Shown: positions 18,076 through 28,069 of the stretch, one piece after another
How the letters are laid out: the number at the start of each line of letters is the position of its first letter
How positions within the stretch are numbered: position 1 is the stretch's first letter
Assembly (NCBI GenBank): GCA_947496705.1
Contig: CANMDW010000005.1
Location: 1 to 64,000 of the forward strand
Length of the DNA: 64,000 nt
Origin: an uncultured Aquimarina sp.
GTDB taxonomy: Bacteria > Bacteroidota > Bacteroidia > Flavobacteriales > Flavobacteriaceae
Direction: 5' to 3'
Program-made: the position numbers and the translations under genes
The notes under the pieces: model-generated
Database searches by the model: none
The model's input: only the letters and a program-made list of their open reading frames with translations
Told to the model about the DNA's origin: nothing

Positions 18076-18711
18076 TCACATTTTAAAATCTTCAAAATCC
18101 AAAGGGTCAAAATTTTTAAAATAACCATTCATCATAATCACTTCTTTGGCCCTGTTCATCTCTCTCACCACGGGAATGGTAATCTTAAGGTGTCCGATAA
18201 GATAATTTAACCGCTCTAATTCGCTACGCAATTTTAACAAATGGTATTCCTGACTCAAGGCCAGACCCACTTTATGAGCAACCTGATAACTTATGAAAGG
18301 AATATCAAATACAGGAGGGTTATCTATTGTTAATTCAACATACAAAACAGCTATATTCTTAAGAAGTTCTTCCTGAAGCTCTTCGGCACTACTATCATTA
18401 TCCTTCAGAAACTCTACCTCTGCTCCTGCATAAAGTTTACCGGGAAACTGCTGATAAAAATTCTTAATCTTAAAAATTCTTGTCCCAACACACACTACAT
18501 CGCTCTCCCCGCCAGGATATTTTTTGGCTATTTTTTGTAGTTTTACCTCTGTCCCATATTCCAGTTTCTTATCAATATAGGCAGGTACTCCAAATAAAAT
18601 ATGCTCTTCCTCGCAATCACTGATTAATTGCTGATATCTTTCTTCAAAAATATGCAATGGAAGATGTTCACCGGGATAGACCACGATTTGTAAAGGAAAA
18701 AGAGGCAGCAT
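18076..18711 (-). CDS. LON peptidase substrate-binding domain protein
   Basis: 211-residue stand-alone LON N-terminal domain. It begins MLPLFPLQIVVYPGEHLPLHIFEERYQ (split), the invariant start of this family, and continues YGTEVKLQKI, DVVCVGTRIFKI and a helical C-terminal half. It lacks the AAA and protease domains of Lon. The family binds proteins or peptides; its cellular job is not established. It stands alone, between sucC and the divergent lysA. Confidence 0.93.
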   Translation of the reverse strand: MLPLFPLQIVVYPGEHLPLHIFEERYQQLISDCEEEHILFGVPAYIDKKLEYGTEVKLQKIAKKYPGGESDVVCVGTRIFKIKNFYQQFPGKLYAGAEVEFLKDNDSSAEELQEELLKNIAVLYVELTIDNPPVFDIPFISYQVAHKVGLALSQEYHLLKLRSELERLNYLIGHLKITIPVVREMNRAKEVIMMNGYFKNFDPLDFEDFKM

Positions 18712-18852
18712 TATTTTCTTTTAAAAATAAGCATAAACATCCTTTATAGCACTTAAACACACGTTAAAAAAGCATGAGGTTTTAATTTTTGAATGAATAT
18801 GATCATTATCTGCGATAGAATTAATAATTTCGTAGGCTTAAATTGTGACACG

Positions 18853-20085
18853 ATGGAAAATAGAAATTTATTAGCAATCGCAAAAGAGTTTGGGAGTCCG
18901 GTTTATGTATATGACTCCTCAAAAATTATTTCACAATACGACCGCCTTTCTAATGCATTTAAAAAGGTCAAACGAGTAAAATTTAATTATGCAGTCAAAG
19001 CACTGTCTAATCCTGCTATTTTAAAACTAATGAATTCATTGGGAGCAGGACTGGACACGGTTTCCATACAAGAAGTAGAACTGGGATTATTAGCCGGCAT
19101 ACCACCTGAAAACATTATTTTTACTCCAAATGGTGTTTCTTTGGAAGAAATAGAAAAGGTTTCTGCCATGGGGGTACAGATCAATATTGATAATCTTTCG
19201 ATTTTAGAGCAATTTGGCACAAAACATCCCAAGGTTCCGGTTTGTATACGTATTAACCCACATGTGTTAGCCGGCGGAAACAGCAAAATATCGGTTGGAC
19301 ATATAGATAGCAAATTTGGTATCTCTATTCATCAGATCCCACATATTCTTAGAATTGTAGAAAATACAAATATGAATATTAACGGAATCCATATGCATAC
19401 CGGAAGTGATATTCTTGATATCGAAGTATTTTTATATGCCAGCGAGATACTGTTTGAAACTGCTAAAAACTTTAAGGATCTTGATTTTATAGATTTTGGC
19501 AGTGGATTTAAAGTACCATACAAAGAAGGGGATATAGAAACCAATATCGAGGAGTTTGGCGAAAAACTCACCAAGCGTTTTAATACGTTCTGTAAGGAAT
19601 ATGGAAAAGAGCTTACCTTAGGTTTTGAACCGGGTAAGTTTCTGGTAAGTGAAGCAGGGTATTTTCTTGCAAAGGTGAATGTGGTAAAACAAACCACATC
19701 TACTGTTTTTGCCGGAATTGATAGTGGCTTTAATCACTTGATCAGGCCTATGTTCTATGGTTCACATCATGAAATTGTAAATGTTTCCAACCCCGAAGGA
19801 AGAGAGCGTTTTTATTCGGTAGTAGGGTATATATGTGAAACGGATACGTTTGCTACCAACAGAAGAATTGCCGAAATCACCGAAGGTGATATTATTGCTT
19901 TTAAAAATGCCGGAGCCTATTGTTTTTCGATGGCCAGTAACTATAATTCGAGATTTCGTCCGGCAGAGGTATTATGGCATAACGGGAAGGCTCATCTGAT
20001 TCGCAAGCGTGAAATTTTTGAAGACCTTACCAAAAATCTGGTAGCTATAGATATATTCTCTAAGGTTACTGATACAGTGTCTTGA
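18853..20085 (+). CDS. lysA: Diaminopimelate decarboxylase
   Basis: PLP-dependent last step of lysine synthesis, converting meso-diaminopimelate to lysine and CO2. The ATG at 18853 gives the family start (MENRNLLAIAKEFGSPVYVYD); codons upstream to 18793 look like leader. PLP lysine is Lys49 (NYAVKALSN). HMHTGSD, the GFEPGK phosphate loop and GYICETDTFA (Cys/Glu substrate contacts from the partner subunit) are all present. The 410-residue length is normal. A G/C-rich hairpin terminates it. Confidence 0.96.
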   Translation: MENRNLLAIAKEFGSPVYVYDSSKIISQYDRLSNAFKKVKRVKFNYAVKALSNPAILKLMNSLGAGLDTVSIQEVELGLLAGIPPENIIFTPNGVSLEEIEKVSAMGVQINIDNLSILEQFGTKHPKVPVCIRINPHVLAGGNSKISVGHIDSKFGISIHQIPHILRIVENTNMNINGIHMHTGSDILDIEVFLYASEILFETAKNFKDLDFIDFGSGFKVPYKEGDIETNIEEFGEKLTKRFNTFCKEYGKELTLGFEPGKFLVSEAGYFLAKVNVVKQTTSTVFAGIDSGFNHLIRPMFYGSHHEIVNVSNPEGRERFYSVVGYICETDTFATNRRIAEITEGDIIAFKNAGAYCFSMASNYNSRFRPAEVLWHNGKAHLIRKREIFEDLTKNLVAIDIFSKVTDTVS

Positions 20086-20110
20086 TTGGATTATCTAAGA
20101 ATATATTATA

Positions 20111-20142
20111 ATGCGTCAGATATATTCTGACGCATTTTTTAT
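20111..20142. terminator. Bidirectional terminator between lysA and the amidohydrolase
   Basis: ATGCGTCAGA-TATAT-TCTGACGCAT followed by TTTTTT; a 10-bp perfect stem between convergent genes. Confidence 0.9.
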
Positions 20143-20161
20143 TGTACTTAAGATGAGTTTT

Positions 20162-21733
20162 TCATTGTTTTATTCCAGGTTGCAGGATAGAGAACCCTTC
20201 TTTTTCCTTGGCTTCATCAACCATTCTTTTTACATCGGAAAGAAGTGCTTTAGCATCATAAATAATTCCATCCTTAATGGTATATTTTACACCCCCAACA
20301 CGCACCACTTCATTATCATCGGTTAACCGAATAGCTCCGGTACCGTATAAGACTTTAAGGTTTTTCAATGGATTTTGATCGACTACCACAAAATCGGCAA
20401 GCTTCCCCACTTCCACAGATCCAATCTTATCTGAAGCTCCTAAGGCCTCGGCACCATTTAAGGTAGCAGCTCTAATCACTTCCAGCGGATGAAAACCGGC
20501 TTCTCTTAACAGCTCCAATTCTCTTACATAGGCAAAACCATATAACTGAAAAATAAATCCGGAGTCAGAACCTGCGGTGACACGTCCTCCCCGATTTTTA
20601 TATTCATTAATAAAGGTCATCCACAGGCGATAATTTTCTTTCCAGGCAACTTCTTGCTCTGTACCCCAATCATGCCAATATGAGCCATGTGAAATTTTGC
20701 TGGGCTGATAGAAACGCCATAGCGAAGGCAATGTATAGGTCTCGTGCCACTCGGCCCTGCGTGCTCTTTGCAAATCCCTACTCGCTTCATAAATATTAAA
20801 GGTTGGATCGAGGGTGAAGTCGAGTTCTAAAAGTTCGCTCATCACTTTATTCCAATGTTCTGAATATGGTTTTGCTGCTTGTTTCCATAATTTTCCGGCT
20901 TCTTCAAAACGGTGCTGCTCATTTTGATAATTATAATCCAGCGGATACTGCTGTACGGTTTTATCTTCAAACAATGCTTCTGGTAACCCATACCAATGCT
21001 CCATAGAGGTGAGTCCTGCTCTGGCTGAATTCAAAACATTCCAGCGAGCTACATCTGTCTGCGCATGATGACAAGCAGAACGCAATCCCAATTTTTTATT
21101 CTCGTCTATCGCTGCAGCCATAATTTCTGGTGCCGCACCAAAGAACTTTATTCCATCGGCTCCTTTGTTGGCATTTTCCCGAACCCAGTTTCTAGCCATT
21201 TCCGGAGTACTTATAGGTTGCTTACTCCCTTGACCAAAACCTGTATAGGCAAAAATTCGCGGGGCAACGATTTCATTTTTCTCACTTGACCTTTTTAATT
21301 TCATTGTCCAGTCTATACCTCTTCCACTTGGTTCTCTCACAGTGGTGACTCCATGCGCCATCCATAATTTAAAAACATAATCTGAATCGGCTCCTTGCGA
21401 TACCCCACCAATATGCCCATGCATATCGACAAAACCGGGAAGTATGTACATCCCTTTGGCGTTAATCTCCTTGCCATCAGATTTTAGCGACGGACGTCTG
21501 CTACTATCAATAGGAACTCCGGGATATCCCACAACCACAATATCTTTGATTACATTTTTTTCTACAACAATATCTACGGGACCTCGAGGGGGAGCTCCGT
21601 TACCGTTAATCAATGTCGCTCCTCTTATGATTAATTGAGAAAAAGGCCCTTCACCAAAGCCTTGTGCATAGGTTTGCAAATGTAGTGTAGTACAAAAAAT
21701 AAGCAATCCGATGGTTAGTTTATTAATATTCAT
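20162..21733 (-). CDS. Exported amidohydrolase family protein
   Basis: 523-residue metal-dependent hydrolase with a Sec signal peptide ending near TYAQ (residue 24). The composite beta-sandwich strand LIIRGATLINGNG leads to the metal ligands His105/His107 in GFVDMHGH. Later motifs are the Lys-containing GADGIKFFG, SACHHAQ, MEHWYG and the C-terminal Asp in GRVTAGSDSG, then the closing phrase SVEVGKLADFVVVD. The fold is that of imidazolonepropionase/prolidase-like periplasmic amidohydrolases. The substrate is unknown; peptide or drug-like amides are plausible. Confidence 0.92.
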   Translation of the reverse strand: MNINKLTIGLLIFCTTLHLQTYAQGFGEGPFSQLIIRGATLINGNGAPPRGPVDIVVEKNVIKDIVVVGYPGVPIDSSRRPSLKSDGKEINAKGMYILPGFVDMHGHIGGVSQGADSDYVFKLWMAHGVTTVREPSGRGIDWTMKLKRSSEKNEIVAPRIFAYTGFGQGSKQPISTPEMARNWVRENANKGADGIKFFGAAPEIMAAAIDENKKLGLRSACHHAQTDVARWNVLNSARAGLTSMEHWYGLPEALFEDKTVQQYPLDYNYQNEQHRFEEAGKLWKQAAKPYSEHWNKVMSELLELDFTLDPTFNIYEASRDLQRARRAEWHETYTLPSLWRFYQPSKISHGSYWHDWGTEQEVAWKENYRLWMTFINEYKNRGGRVTAGSDSGFIFQLYGFAYVRELELLREAGFHPLEVIRAATLNGAEALGASDKIGSVEVGKLADFVVVDQNPLKNLKVLYGTGAIRLTDDNEVVRVGGVKYTIKDGIIYDAKALLSDVKRMVDEAKEKEGFSILQPGIKQ

Positions 21734-21910
21734 AAAGCTGTAAGTTTATTCCAAAATACAAATTCCTCAATAACCTGGGAGTTTTCTAACAAAACTTTAA
21801 ACAAACGCTAAGCATTCTAAGCAAAAAATACATTGTCATTCAGTGGTTTAACTATTTTTAAGATACATTTTCCTTATTTTTAGTATTCTCTTAATCAAAT
21901 CATTTTAATC

Positions 21911-22423
21911 ATGGAAAAGTTACAATGGAATTCGTTTACCAAAAAGATATATATTCATACTTCTATTGAAAAGCTGTATGATCTATGGGCAACCACAAAT
22001 GGGATTACTTCCTGGTTTTTAAAAGAGGCTGAGTACAAAAGTCAAGAAGGTACCACCAGAAAACCATCTGAGTATATCCAAAAAGGAGACACCTACACAT
22101 GGCAGTGGCACAACTGGGATGGAAAAGAGGAAGGAAAAGTACTGGAAGCCAATGGAAAAGACCATATAGAAATCTCCTTCGATTCTTCGAAGGTATCTGT
22201 ATCACTGGAGAAAAAAAATAATGTAACCATTGTAATCTTAACGCAGTTTGATATACCTGTCGATGAAGAAAGTAAATTAAGAGTTTATTATGGTTGCAGT
22301 AACGGCTGGACATTTTGGCTTGCCAATCTAAAAGCCTTTGTAGAGCATGGTATTTTATTAAATGAGACTGAGATCAATCTTCGGGAAAATGAGCTTGCCG
22401 GTTATGAGTTTGTGAATATGTAA
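21911..22423 (+). CDS. SRPBCC / AHSA1-type START-like domain protein
   Basis: 170-residue helix-grip protein of the activator-of-Hsp90-ATPase-1-like (AHSA1) superfamily. Typical phrases are KKIYIHTSIEKLYDLWATTNGITSWFLKEAEY near the N-terminus (split) and YYGCSNGWTFWLANLKAFVEHGI toward the C-terminus, where the Trp-rich helix packs on the hydrophobic pocket. Bacterial members bind hydrophobic ligands or act in stress; no specific role is known. Its TAA stop directly touches an inverted-repeat element. Confidence 0.9.
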   Translation: MEKLQWNSFTKKIYIHTSIEKLYDLWATTNGITSWFLKEAEYKSQEGTTRKPSEYIQKGDTYTWQWHNWDGKEEGKVLEANGKDHIEISFDSSKVSVSLEKKNNVTIVILTQFDIPVDEESKLRVYYGCSNGWTFWLANLKAFVEHGILLNETEINLRENELAGYEFVNM

Positions 22424-22585
22424 TACCAAATAAACCATAAAATGCGATATTGAAAATTTAGATTAATTTTCGCTAATTCAAGGCATAAAATTTTGGCATA
22501 ACCATAGTTATGGTTAAATTTTATAACGCTGAAGTAGTAGAAAAGAATATGAATTTTATGTTGTATTTTATGGTTTATTTGGTAT
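22423..22585. mobile_element. 163-bp inverted-repeat (MITE-like) element
   Basis: ATACCAAATAAACCATAAAA(T) at 22423-22443 is perfectly inverted at 22565-22585, 21 bp each. The interior has weaker self-complementarity (CATAACCATAGTTATGG) and no gene. It sits tightly between two convergent stop codons. It is either a non-autonomous transposon or a large terminator-like fold; the perfect long ends favour an element. Confidence 0.72.
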
Positions 22586-22587
22586 AA

Positions 22588-22812
22588 TCACAGATTTCTA
22601 ATATTTCTAACCAAATATTCTAATCCATTAAGTTTTAATTCGTATACAGTTTGTAATTGTTGTCCCAAAAGGCCTTTCGGGAATCCTTTATTATGATACC
22701 ATACAATGTAATATTCTGGGAGATCTATAAGGTATCTGTCTTTATATTTGCCAAAAGGCATTTTGGCATGGGCTAGTTTTATTAAAAAATCCTTTTGAAG
22801 TTGGATTTCCAT
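22588..22812 (-). CDS. DUF3820 family protein
   Basis: 74-residue cytoplasmic protein with the family core MPFGKYKDRYLIDLPEYYIVWY and the following helix KGFPKGLLGQQLQTVYELKLNGLE. DUF3820 is described as a putative quorum-sensing-regulated virulence factor in gamma-proteobacteria, but single-domain members in Bacteroidota are uncharacterised; the core resembles a nucleic-acid-binding exonuclease-associated motif. It is probably co-transcribed with the DUF922 gene 18 bp upstream. Confidence 0.88.
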   Translation of the reverse strand: MEIQLQKDFLIKLAHAKMPFGKYKDRYLIDLPEYYIVWYHNKGFPKGLLGQQLQTVYELKLNGLEYLVRNIRNL

Positions 22813-22830
22813 TGATTGATTAAGAGAAGG

Positions 22831-23367
22831 TTATTCTTTGAAATCCCGGTAGTACCACATTAAGGTTTCTACTTTTTTTTCCCATTTTTTTTGAGCTTCT
22901 TTATTTTTTGAATGATCTGTCTCCTCGTCATATCGCTCCTGCATATTAATTCTCATTCTTTCTACCAGCTTATACATTTTATTTAGATCTCTTCTGATAT
23001 TTTTTCCGGATTTATATTCTTTCAATCTTTTTCGCATGATCCTTGCATGCAATTCTGAAATATCAAAATGTAATTGTTCATGAGAGAGAAGATAGTCTGA
23101 CATTTGTCCTCGTTTCACCCAAGACATAGATGGATAACAAAAACTGTCTACCTGGTAATTTAATTCGATATCCCCCTTATCTTTACCATAAGACCATTGA
23201 TAGGTAATCCCGGTATTTACTGCAGAGTCGAAAGCACTACTTTCATCAGGTTTCCCTCTAAAATCTGACCAATCCAACTTACTTTTTTCTGTATACGAAA
23301 ACTTGCCTACATAACCATTATTGTTGGTAAAAATCAAAAATAAAATAATAGTAAAGTATTTAATCAT
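22831..23367 (-). CDS. DUF922 family exported zinc-peptidase-like protein
   Basis: 178-residue exported protein. The ATG at 23367 gives the signal peptide MIKYFTIILFLIFTNNNGYVG. The mature part matches DUF922: LDWSDFRGKPDESSAFDSAV, ITYQWSYG and the putative metal motif LLSHEQLHFDISE (HEQxHF), followed by a helical charged tail. DUF922 proteins are predicted secreted Zn-proteases without demonstrated substrates. It forms an operon with the DUF3820 gene. Confidence 0.88.
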   Translation of the reverse strand: MIKYFTIILFLIFTNNNGYVGKFSYTEKSKLDWSDFRGKPDESSAFDSAVNTGITYQWSYGKDKGDIELNYQVDSFCYPSMSWVKRGQMSDYLLSHEQLHFDISELHARIMRKRLKEYKSGKNIRRDLNKMYKLVERMRINMQERYDEETDHSKNKEAQKKWEKKVETLMWYYRDFKE

Positions 23368-23379
23368 AATTGCAAACAA

Positions 23380-23864
23380 TTATGCCCAACCAAAAGTTAC
23401 ATTTTTCTCTATTTTAAGATGCTACAGGGAACACAATATGGGGCAAATATTGCTAGCTTTTCTTAAAAACAGCTCTTTTTTGCTTCTAAAGATACATGTA
23501 TTTTTAAACTATACATAATTTCCAGAAGCTAACCTGGATAATTTTTCCTTTGTTTTTCTTAATATTTTCTTTCAATCAATTATAATGCCAAGGAATTCAA
23601 TTCAAGTGATAAAACCACAAAAAAAGAGATAACCCTAACAATATCAAAGATATAGAAAAATCCTTTTTTAATCTATCAATATGTATTTTTATTTAGTAAT
23701 GTGATTTAGACTTTTTTCAGACAATTGAAAAAAGTCTAAATCACTTCAGTATTAAATCCCCCAACATTAATACTAATCATTTTACATTCGATTTTCTGAT
23801 AATTTTCTTCTATGTTATTTAAAACAATTCCTCTATCAAAAAAACAAAAATAATAAAAAATACT
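23380..23864. other. Gene-free spacer with a palindromic repeat
   Basis: About 485 bp. It holds the perfect palindrome at 23701-23744 (separate entry). The rest is A/T-rich; a short open frame around 23321-23518 has no family resemblance. No RNA gene is recognised. Confidence 0.5.
23701..23744. repeat. Palindromic repeat, GTGATTTAGACTTTTTTCA arms
   Basis: Two perfect 19-bp arms with a 6-nt loop. It is the same arm family as 8453, 46164 and 54269. The position downstream of a minus-strand gene would allow a terminator role. Confidence 0.85.
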
Positions 23865-26024
23865 TTACTCTACTACAGTCAATTTTAAATCGTCATCAAA
23901 TTTAATAAGATAGACGGCATTATTATAATATCCTCCCATAGGTTTTTTGGTATAGCTAAATTTGTTCTCTACATACTCTGTGATCCCTTCAAATGAAGCT
24001 GCATGGTATAGATCATCGGCAGTACCTAATCGCATTAGAATATCATAGGTAATATCAAATCCACGTATTGCCCAATTATTCGGATCGACCCCATATTGTT
24101 TCTTATATCTTTTAACAAAAGGAGTTATCACTTTTTCCTCTTTAGTATCATTGTTGTTATCAAATTCTTTATCGACTGAAGGATAATGCATATGCAGCTT
24201 TGATAAATGTTCATTTTTTATATTATCATTATCAAACGCATTATTCTTATCGGTGGTAAACAAGGTAATTTTATGACTTTCTGATTTTGCATTTAATAAT
24301 GGAATAACATTACTAATCATTGCTACATCATCTGATTCGAGAAACACCCAATTTGGTTTATTGTTATCCAAAACTTTATTAAGACGAACTTCATACAGAT
24401 AATTACCTTCTTCAATTTTGGCAATTTTGGCGTCAGGGAATTTGGCAATCAATTTTTCTTTAATTTCTTCGTATTTTTTTCCCTGCTGCACTATAATTAT
24501 CATATTCTTATCTGTGGAATCTTTTTCAACAAAAGATATCATCCTGTCCTGAAGCATCATATTTGTAGGCCTGGTCTGAAAGAAATTGTCATATACCTTA
24601 GATTCTTTTCTTGAAGCTGGAGAAAAGATGGGTGTATTATATTTTTTCAGGGCTGCTGCTACCATTTCTAAATTTGTTTGATATAATGGTCCAATTACTG
24701 CATCAGTTTTATCAAAATCGTTTTCCTCTATTAATTTTTTAATTAATTTTCTGTTGTTATTCTTTTGGGTATCAAAAACATTAAGTTCTGTGGTAATCCC
24801 TTTGGTTCTTGCAGAGTCTACTGCTATCAAAATGCCACTATAAAGATCTAAAGCTATCCTAAGAGGTTGTTTATTTTTAAGATATTCTTCTGTCCCTTTT
24901 CTAGCATTAAAATCCAGTGTATCCAGGCTAAAAGGCAACATTACTGCTACCTTCTTTGGAGCAAAGTTGTAGAGGTTTTTTTCTAAATTGATATACTTTC
25001 CTTCTGTACCCAGATCTATGGTTAATGTGTCTTTTGGTATAGTAATTACCATACCTGCCTTTAGCCCGTCTATTAAATAAGGGTTCATTTTAAACAATGA
25101 ATCAGAAGAGATTCCTGTTCGTTGTAAAATCCTGAAAATAGTCTCTTTCGGTTTTACTTCATATAATTCAAAACCGGGTTGTATCGAATCTTTTAAGGGC
25201 ACAAAAATAGTAGTAGGTACCGTAATCTGCATCCCTATAGGAAAATCAGGATTCATTCCCGGGTTAAGTTGTTCCAGCTCTTTTATAGTGACCCCATGTC
25301 TTCTTGCAATACCGTATTTGGTATCTTTTGGCTTTATTGTATACCTGGTAGTAATTGTTAATCTGTTTTCCAGAGTATCTTTAACTGTCTCTGTAGGAAT
25401 AAATCCTTTGGCATATACAGGTATCCTAATTTTATCTTTCTTCTTGATCTGCTCAGAGTACAGTCTTTTGTTATGCTTTTTTATATCTTCAACAGTAATA
25501 TTATACTTTTTTGCAATGCCGTATAACGTTTCTTTACGTTTCACCTTATGAGTGATAAAACGAATGATTTCTGGTCCTTCTGAAATAACTTTTAAGCTAT
25601 CAAGCACAGCATCCTTATCTCCCGATAATTCGCCATCAATAGCAGTAGCGTCTTTTTTCTCGACTTTACCTACATTAAGAATCTGCCCTATATTAATACC
25701 ATTAATCGCTTCAGGATTAAGTATGTAAATAGTTTCGGTGGTGATATTATATTTTTTGGAAAGGCTATACACAGTATCTCCTTTTTCTACAACATGGGTT
25801 TTGTATTCCTGATCATTTACTATAGGAATCGCTAAGATCTCTCCCTCTTTGATTCCATCCTTTGCGGTCGGGTTAATCTTATAGATAGCCTCTGGAGTAG
25901 TATTATAGCGTTTGGCTATGCGGTATACATTTTCTCCTTTGGCCACTGTATGACTCTTGTATTGTTGTGCAAAGGCAGTATTTGCCATCATACACAATAA
26001 AAAGAATAATAAAAACTTTTTCAT
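23865..26024 (-). CDS. LysM-repeat protein with receptor-type ligand-binding fold
   Basis: 719-residue exported protein with a signal peptide (MKKFLLFFLLCMMANTAFAQQ). Five LysM domains follow at about 21-68, 71-118, 160-208, 225-273 and 285-331, each with the YxVxxGET/YxIAKRYN pattern. From about 350 to the end it reads as a type I periplasmic-binding-protein fold: KVAVMLPFSLDT, DAVIGPLYQTNLEMVA, TPIFSPASR, and a DITYDILMRLG helix. This combination suggests peptidoglycan-anchored sensing or wall assembly. It lies just upstream of a gap before guaA and is probably transcribed after it. Confidence 0.9.
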   Translation of the reverse strand: MKKFLLFFLLCMMANTAFAQQYKSHTVAKGENVYRIAKRYNTTPEAIYKINPTAKDGIKEGEILAIPIVNDQEYKTHVVEKGDTVYSLSKKYNITTETIYILNPEAINGINIGQILNVGKVEKKDATAIDGELSGDKDAVLDSLKVISEGPEIIRFITHKVKRKETLYGIAKKYNITVEDIKKHNKRLYSEQIKKKDKIRIPVYAKGFIPTETVKDTLENRLTITTRYTIKPKDTKYGIARRHGVTIKELEQLNPGMNPDFPIGMQITVPTTIFVPLKDSIQPGFELYEVKPKETIFRILQRTGISSDSLFKMNPYLIDGLKAGMVITIPKDTLTIDLGTEGKYINLEKNLYNFAPKKVAVMLPFSLDTLDFNARKGTEEYLKNKQPLRIALDLYSGILIAVDSARTKGITTELNVFDTQKNNNRKLIKKLIEENDFDKTDAVIGPLYQTNLEMVAAALKKYNTPIFSPASRKESKVYDNFFQTRPTNMMLQDRMISFVEKDSTDKNMIIIVQQGKKYEEIKEKLIAKFPDAKIAKIEEGNYLYEVRLNKVLDNNKPNWVFLESDDVAMISNVIPLLNAKSESHKITLFTTDKNNAFDNDNIKNEHLSKLHMHYPSVDKEFDNNNDTKEEKVITPFVKRYKKQYGVDPNNWAIRGFDITYDILMRLGTADDLYHAASFEGITEYVENKFSYTKKPMGGYYNNAVYLIKFDDDLKLTVVE

Positions 26025-26086
26025 CTAGTTTACATTTTTTAATTCCCCTGACTCTCCAAAAACACAACTTAGCACAACCCAACCCT

Positions 26087-27619
26087 TTATTCCCATTCTA
26101 TGGTAGCTGGAGGTTTAGAACTAATATCATATACTACTCTATTAACGCCTTTTACTCTGTTTATTATTGTATTGGAGGTTTTTTGTAAAAATTCGTATGG
26201 CAGATTTACCCAATCTGCTGTCATTCCATCGGTGCTTTCTACGGCTCTTAATGCTACACAATTCTCATATGTGCGTTCATCTCCCATTACTCCCACACTT
26301 TGCACTGGTAACAAAATTGCTCCTGCCTGCCATACTTTATCATACAGTCCGTTTTCTTTTAATCCGTTAATAAATATAGCATCTACTTCTTGCAAAATAG
26401 CCACTTTTTCCCGGGTAATATCACCTAATATCCTAATAGCCAGGCCAGGCCCCGGAAACGGGTGTCTTCCTAATAGCTCGGAAATTAATCCCATAGAAGC
26501 GCCAACTCTTCGTACTTCGTCTTTAAACAGCATATTAAGCGGTTCTATGACTTTCAGCTTCATAAAATCTGGCAAACCGCCTACATTGTGATGCGATTTG
26601 ATGGTTGCCGAAGGCCCATTTACCGAGATAGACTCGATAACATCGGGGTAAATAGTACCTTGCCCTAACCACTTTACATCTTCTATCTTATGGGCTTCAT
26701 CATCAAAAACCTCGATAAATACCCTTCCTATTGTCTTTCTCTTTCCTTCGGGATCGCTTTCTCCTGCAAGCGCATCCAAAAAACGTGCCGAAGCATCTAC
26801 TCCTTTTACATTGAGCCCCATGCCCTCATATCGTTTCAACACCGTAGAAAACTCATTTTTGCGAAGTAATCCGTTATTTACAAAAATACAATGCAGGTTC
26901 TTTCCTATCGCTTTATGCAGCAGTACCGCAGCTACGGTAGAATCTACCCCACCACTTAGTCCCAGAACCACTTTATCTTCCCCTATTTTCTCTTTTAATT
27001 CTTCTACTGTAGTGTCTACAAAAGAATCTGGAGTCCAATCTGGTTGTATATTGGCTATTTTTATGAGGAAATTCTCCAGTAACTTCTTTCCGTCGGTAGT
27101 GTGATATACTTCTGGATGAAATTGAATTGCATAGGTTTCTTCATTTTTAATCTTATAGGATGCGTTCATAACATCATTGGTACTTGCTAGTAAAACAGCA
27201 CCTGCCGGAAGCACCTTAATTGTGTCACTATGACTCATCCATACTTGTGAACCTATCGAAATGTCTTCAAAAAATACTTCTCCTTCTTCTATAAAAGATA
27301 GATTTGCCCTGCCATACTCACGGGTATTGGATGGTGCCACTTCTCCCCCACCGAAATGAGCCAGGTATTGCGCTCCATAACAAACTCCCAGCAATGGTTT
27401 TTTACTCCGAATCTCTGATAAATCGGGATGAGGAGCATCTTCTCCTCTTACCGAAAAAGGTGATCCTGAAAGGATCACTGCTTTAAAATCTGATAAATTA
27501 TCGGGTAATTTATGATAAGGATGAATCTCGCAATAGATATTTAACTCTCTAACTCTTCGTGCAATAAGTTGTGTGTATTGCGACCCAAAATCTAAAATAA
27601 GTACATTGTTGTTTTGCAT
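26087..27619 (-). CDS. guaA: GMP synthase (glutamine-hydrolysing)
   Basis: Converts XMP to GMP using ATP and glutamine ammonia. The ATG at 27619 starts [22 protein letters not shown]; a TTG two codons upstream is less likely. The class I glutamine amidotransferase has nucleophile Cys80 (GVCYGAQY) and FHPEVYHT. The ATP pyrophosphatase follows with LSGGVDSTV, and the dimerisation domain ends in [16 protein letters not shown]. The 510-residue length is normal. Confidence 0.98.
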   Translation of the reverse strand: MQNNNVLILDFGSQYTQLIARRVRELNIYCEIHPYHKLPDNLSDFKAVILSGSPFSVRGEDAPHPDLSEIRSKKPLLGVCYGAQYLAHFGGGEVAPSNTREYGRANLSFIEEGEVFFEDISIGSQVWMSHSDTIKVLPAGAVLLASTNDVMNASYKIKNEETYAIQFHPEVYHTTDGKKLLENFLIKIANIQPDWTPDSFVDTTVEELKEKIGEDKVVLGLSGGVDSTVAAVLLHKAIGKNLHCIFVNNGLLRKNEFSTVLKRYEGMGLNVKGVDASARFLDALAGESDPEGKRKTIGRVFIEVFDDEAHKIEDVKWLGQGTIYPDVIESISVNGPSATIKSHHNVGGLPDFMKLKVIEPLNMLFKDEVRRVGASMGLISELLGRHPFPGPGLAIRILGDITREKVAILQEVDAIFINGLKENGLYDKVWQAGAILLPVQSVGVMGDERTYENCVALRAVESTDGMTADWVNLPYEFLQKTSNTIINRVKGVNRVVYDISSKPPATIEWE

Positions 27620-27625
27620 AGGCAA

Positions 27626-28069
27626 AAATAAAATTAAATTTCTACCCCCAAAATCCTAAATCGGATAATTTTCAACAAGTGTGTAAATTTTACAATTTCT
27701 ATACCTGTATAAGTAATAATGGGTATTAAACCGGAAAATTCATATTTTGTGCTTTAGCGTTATTTATAACTACATCCTGAATCATTCAGTACAGGTCTAA
27801 CAGATTCGGGTTTCTAATCATTTTAATCATGTTTTTTGAAATATCCCTTGATTTTTAACATTGAACTCGTCTTGACTTTTTAATCAACAAGTAATTACCA
27901 TTACAAAACACGTATTTACCCCCAATTTATATTTCCAGTGTTTATGGTCTTTTATTTTCTTCTTAACAACCTCAATTTTGGGGTATCGATCATAGATGGA
28001 TTTTACAAAGCGCAAAAAAACTAACATTTACATCGAAGAAATCAAATCATTTAACTGTAAAAATACATT
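27626..28069. other. Spacer upstream of the aerolysin-like gene
   Basis: About 440 bp with no gene. A half-arm of the palindromic repeat family (TTGAACTCGTCTTGACTTTTT) is at 27862-27882. I searched by eye for the box seen upstream of the other toxin genes and did not find a convincing copy (nearest phrase TTTACCCCCAATTTAT at about 27914). Confidence 0.45.

Noticed and set aside
27890..28069. Copy of the toxin-island box upstream of the aerolysin-like gene
   Set aside because: Only a C-run in an A/T-rich context is shared; the TGT...TTTTGTC core is missing.
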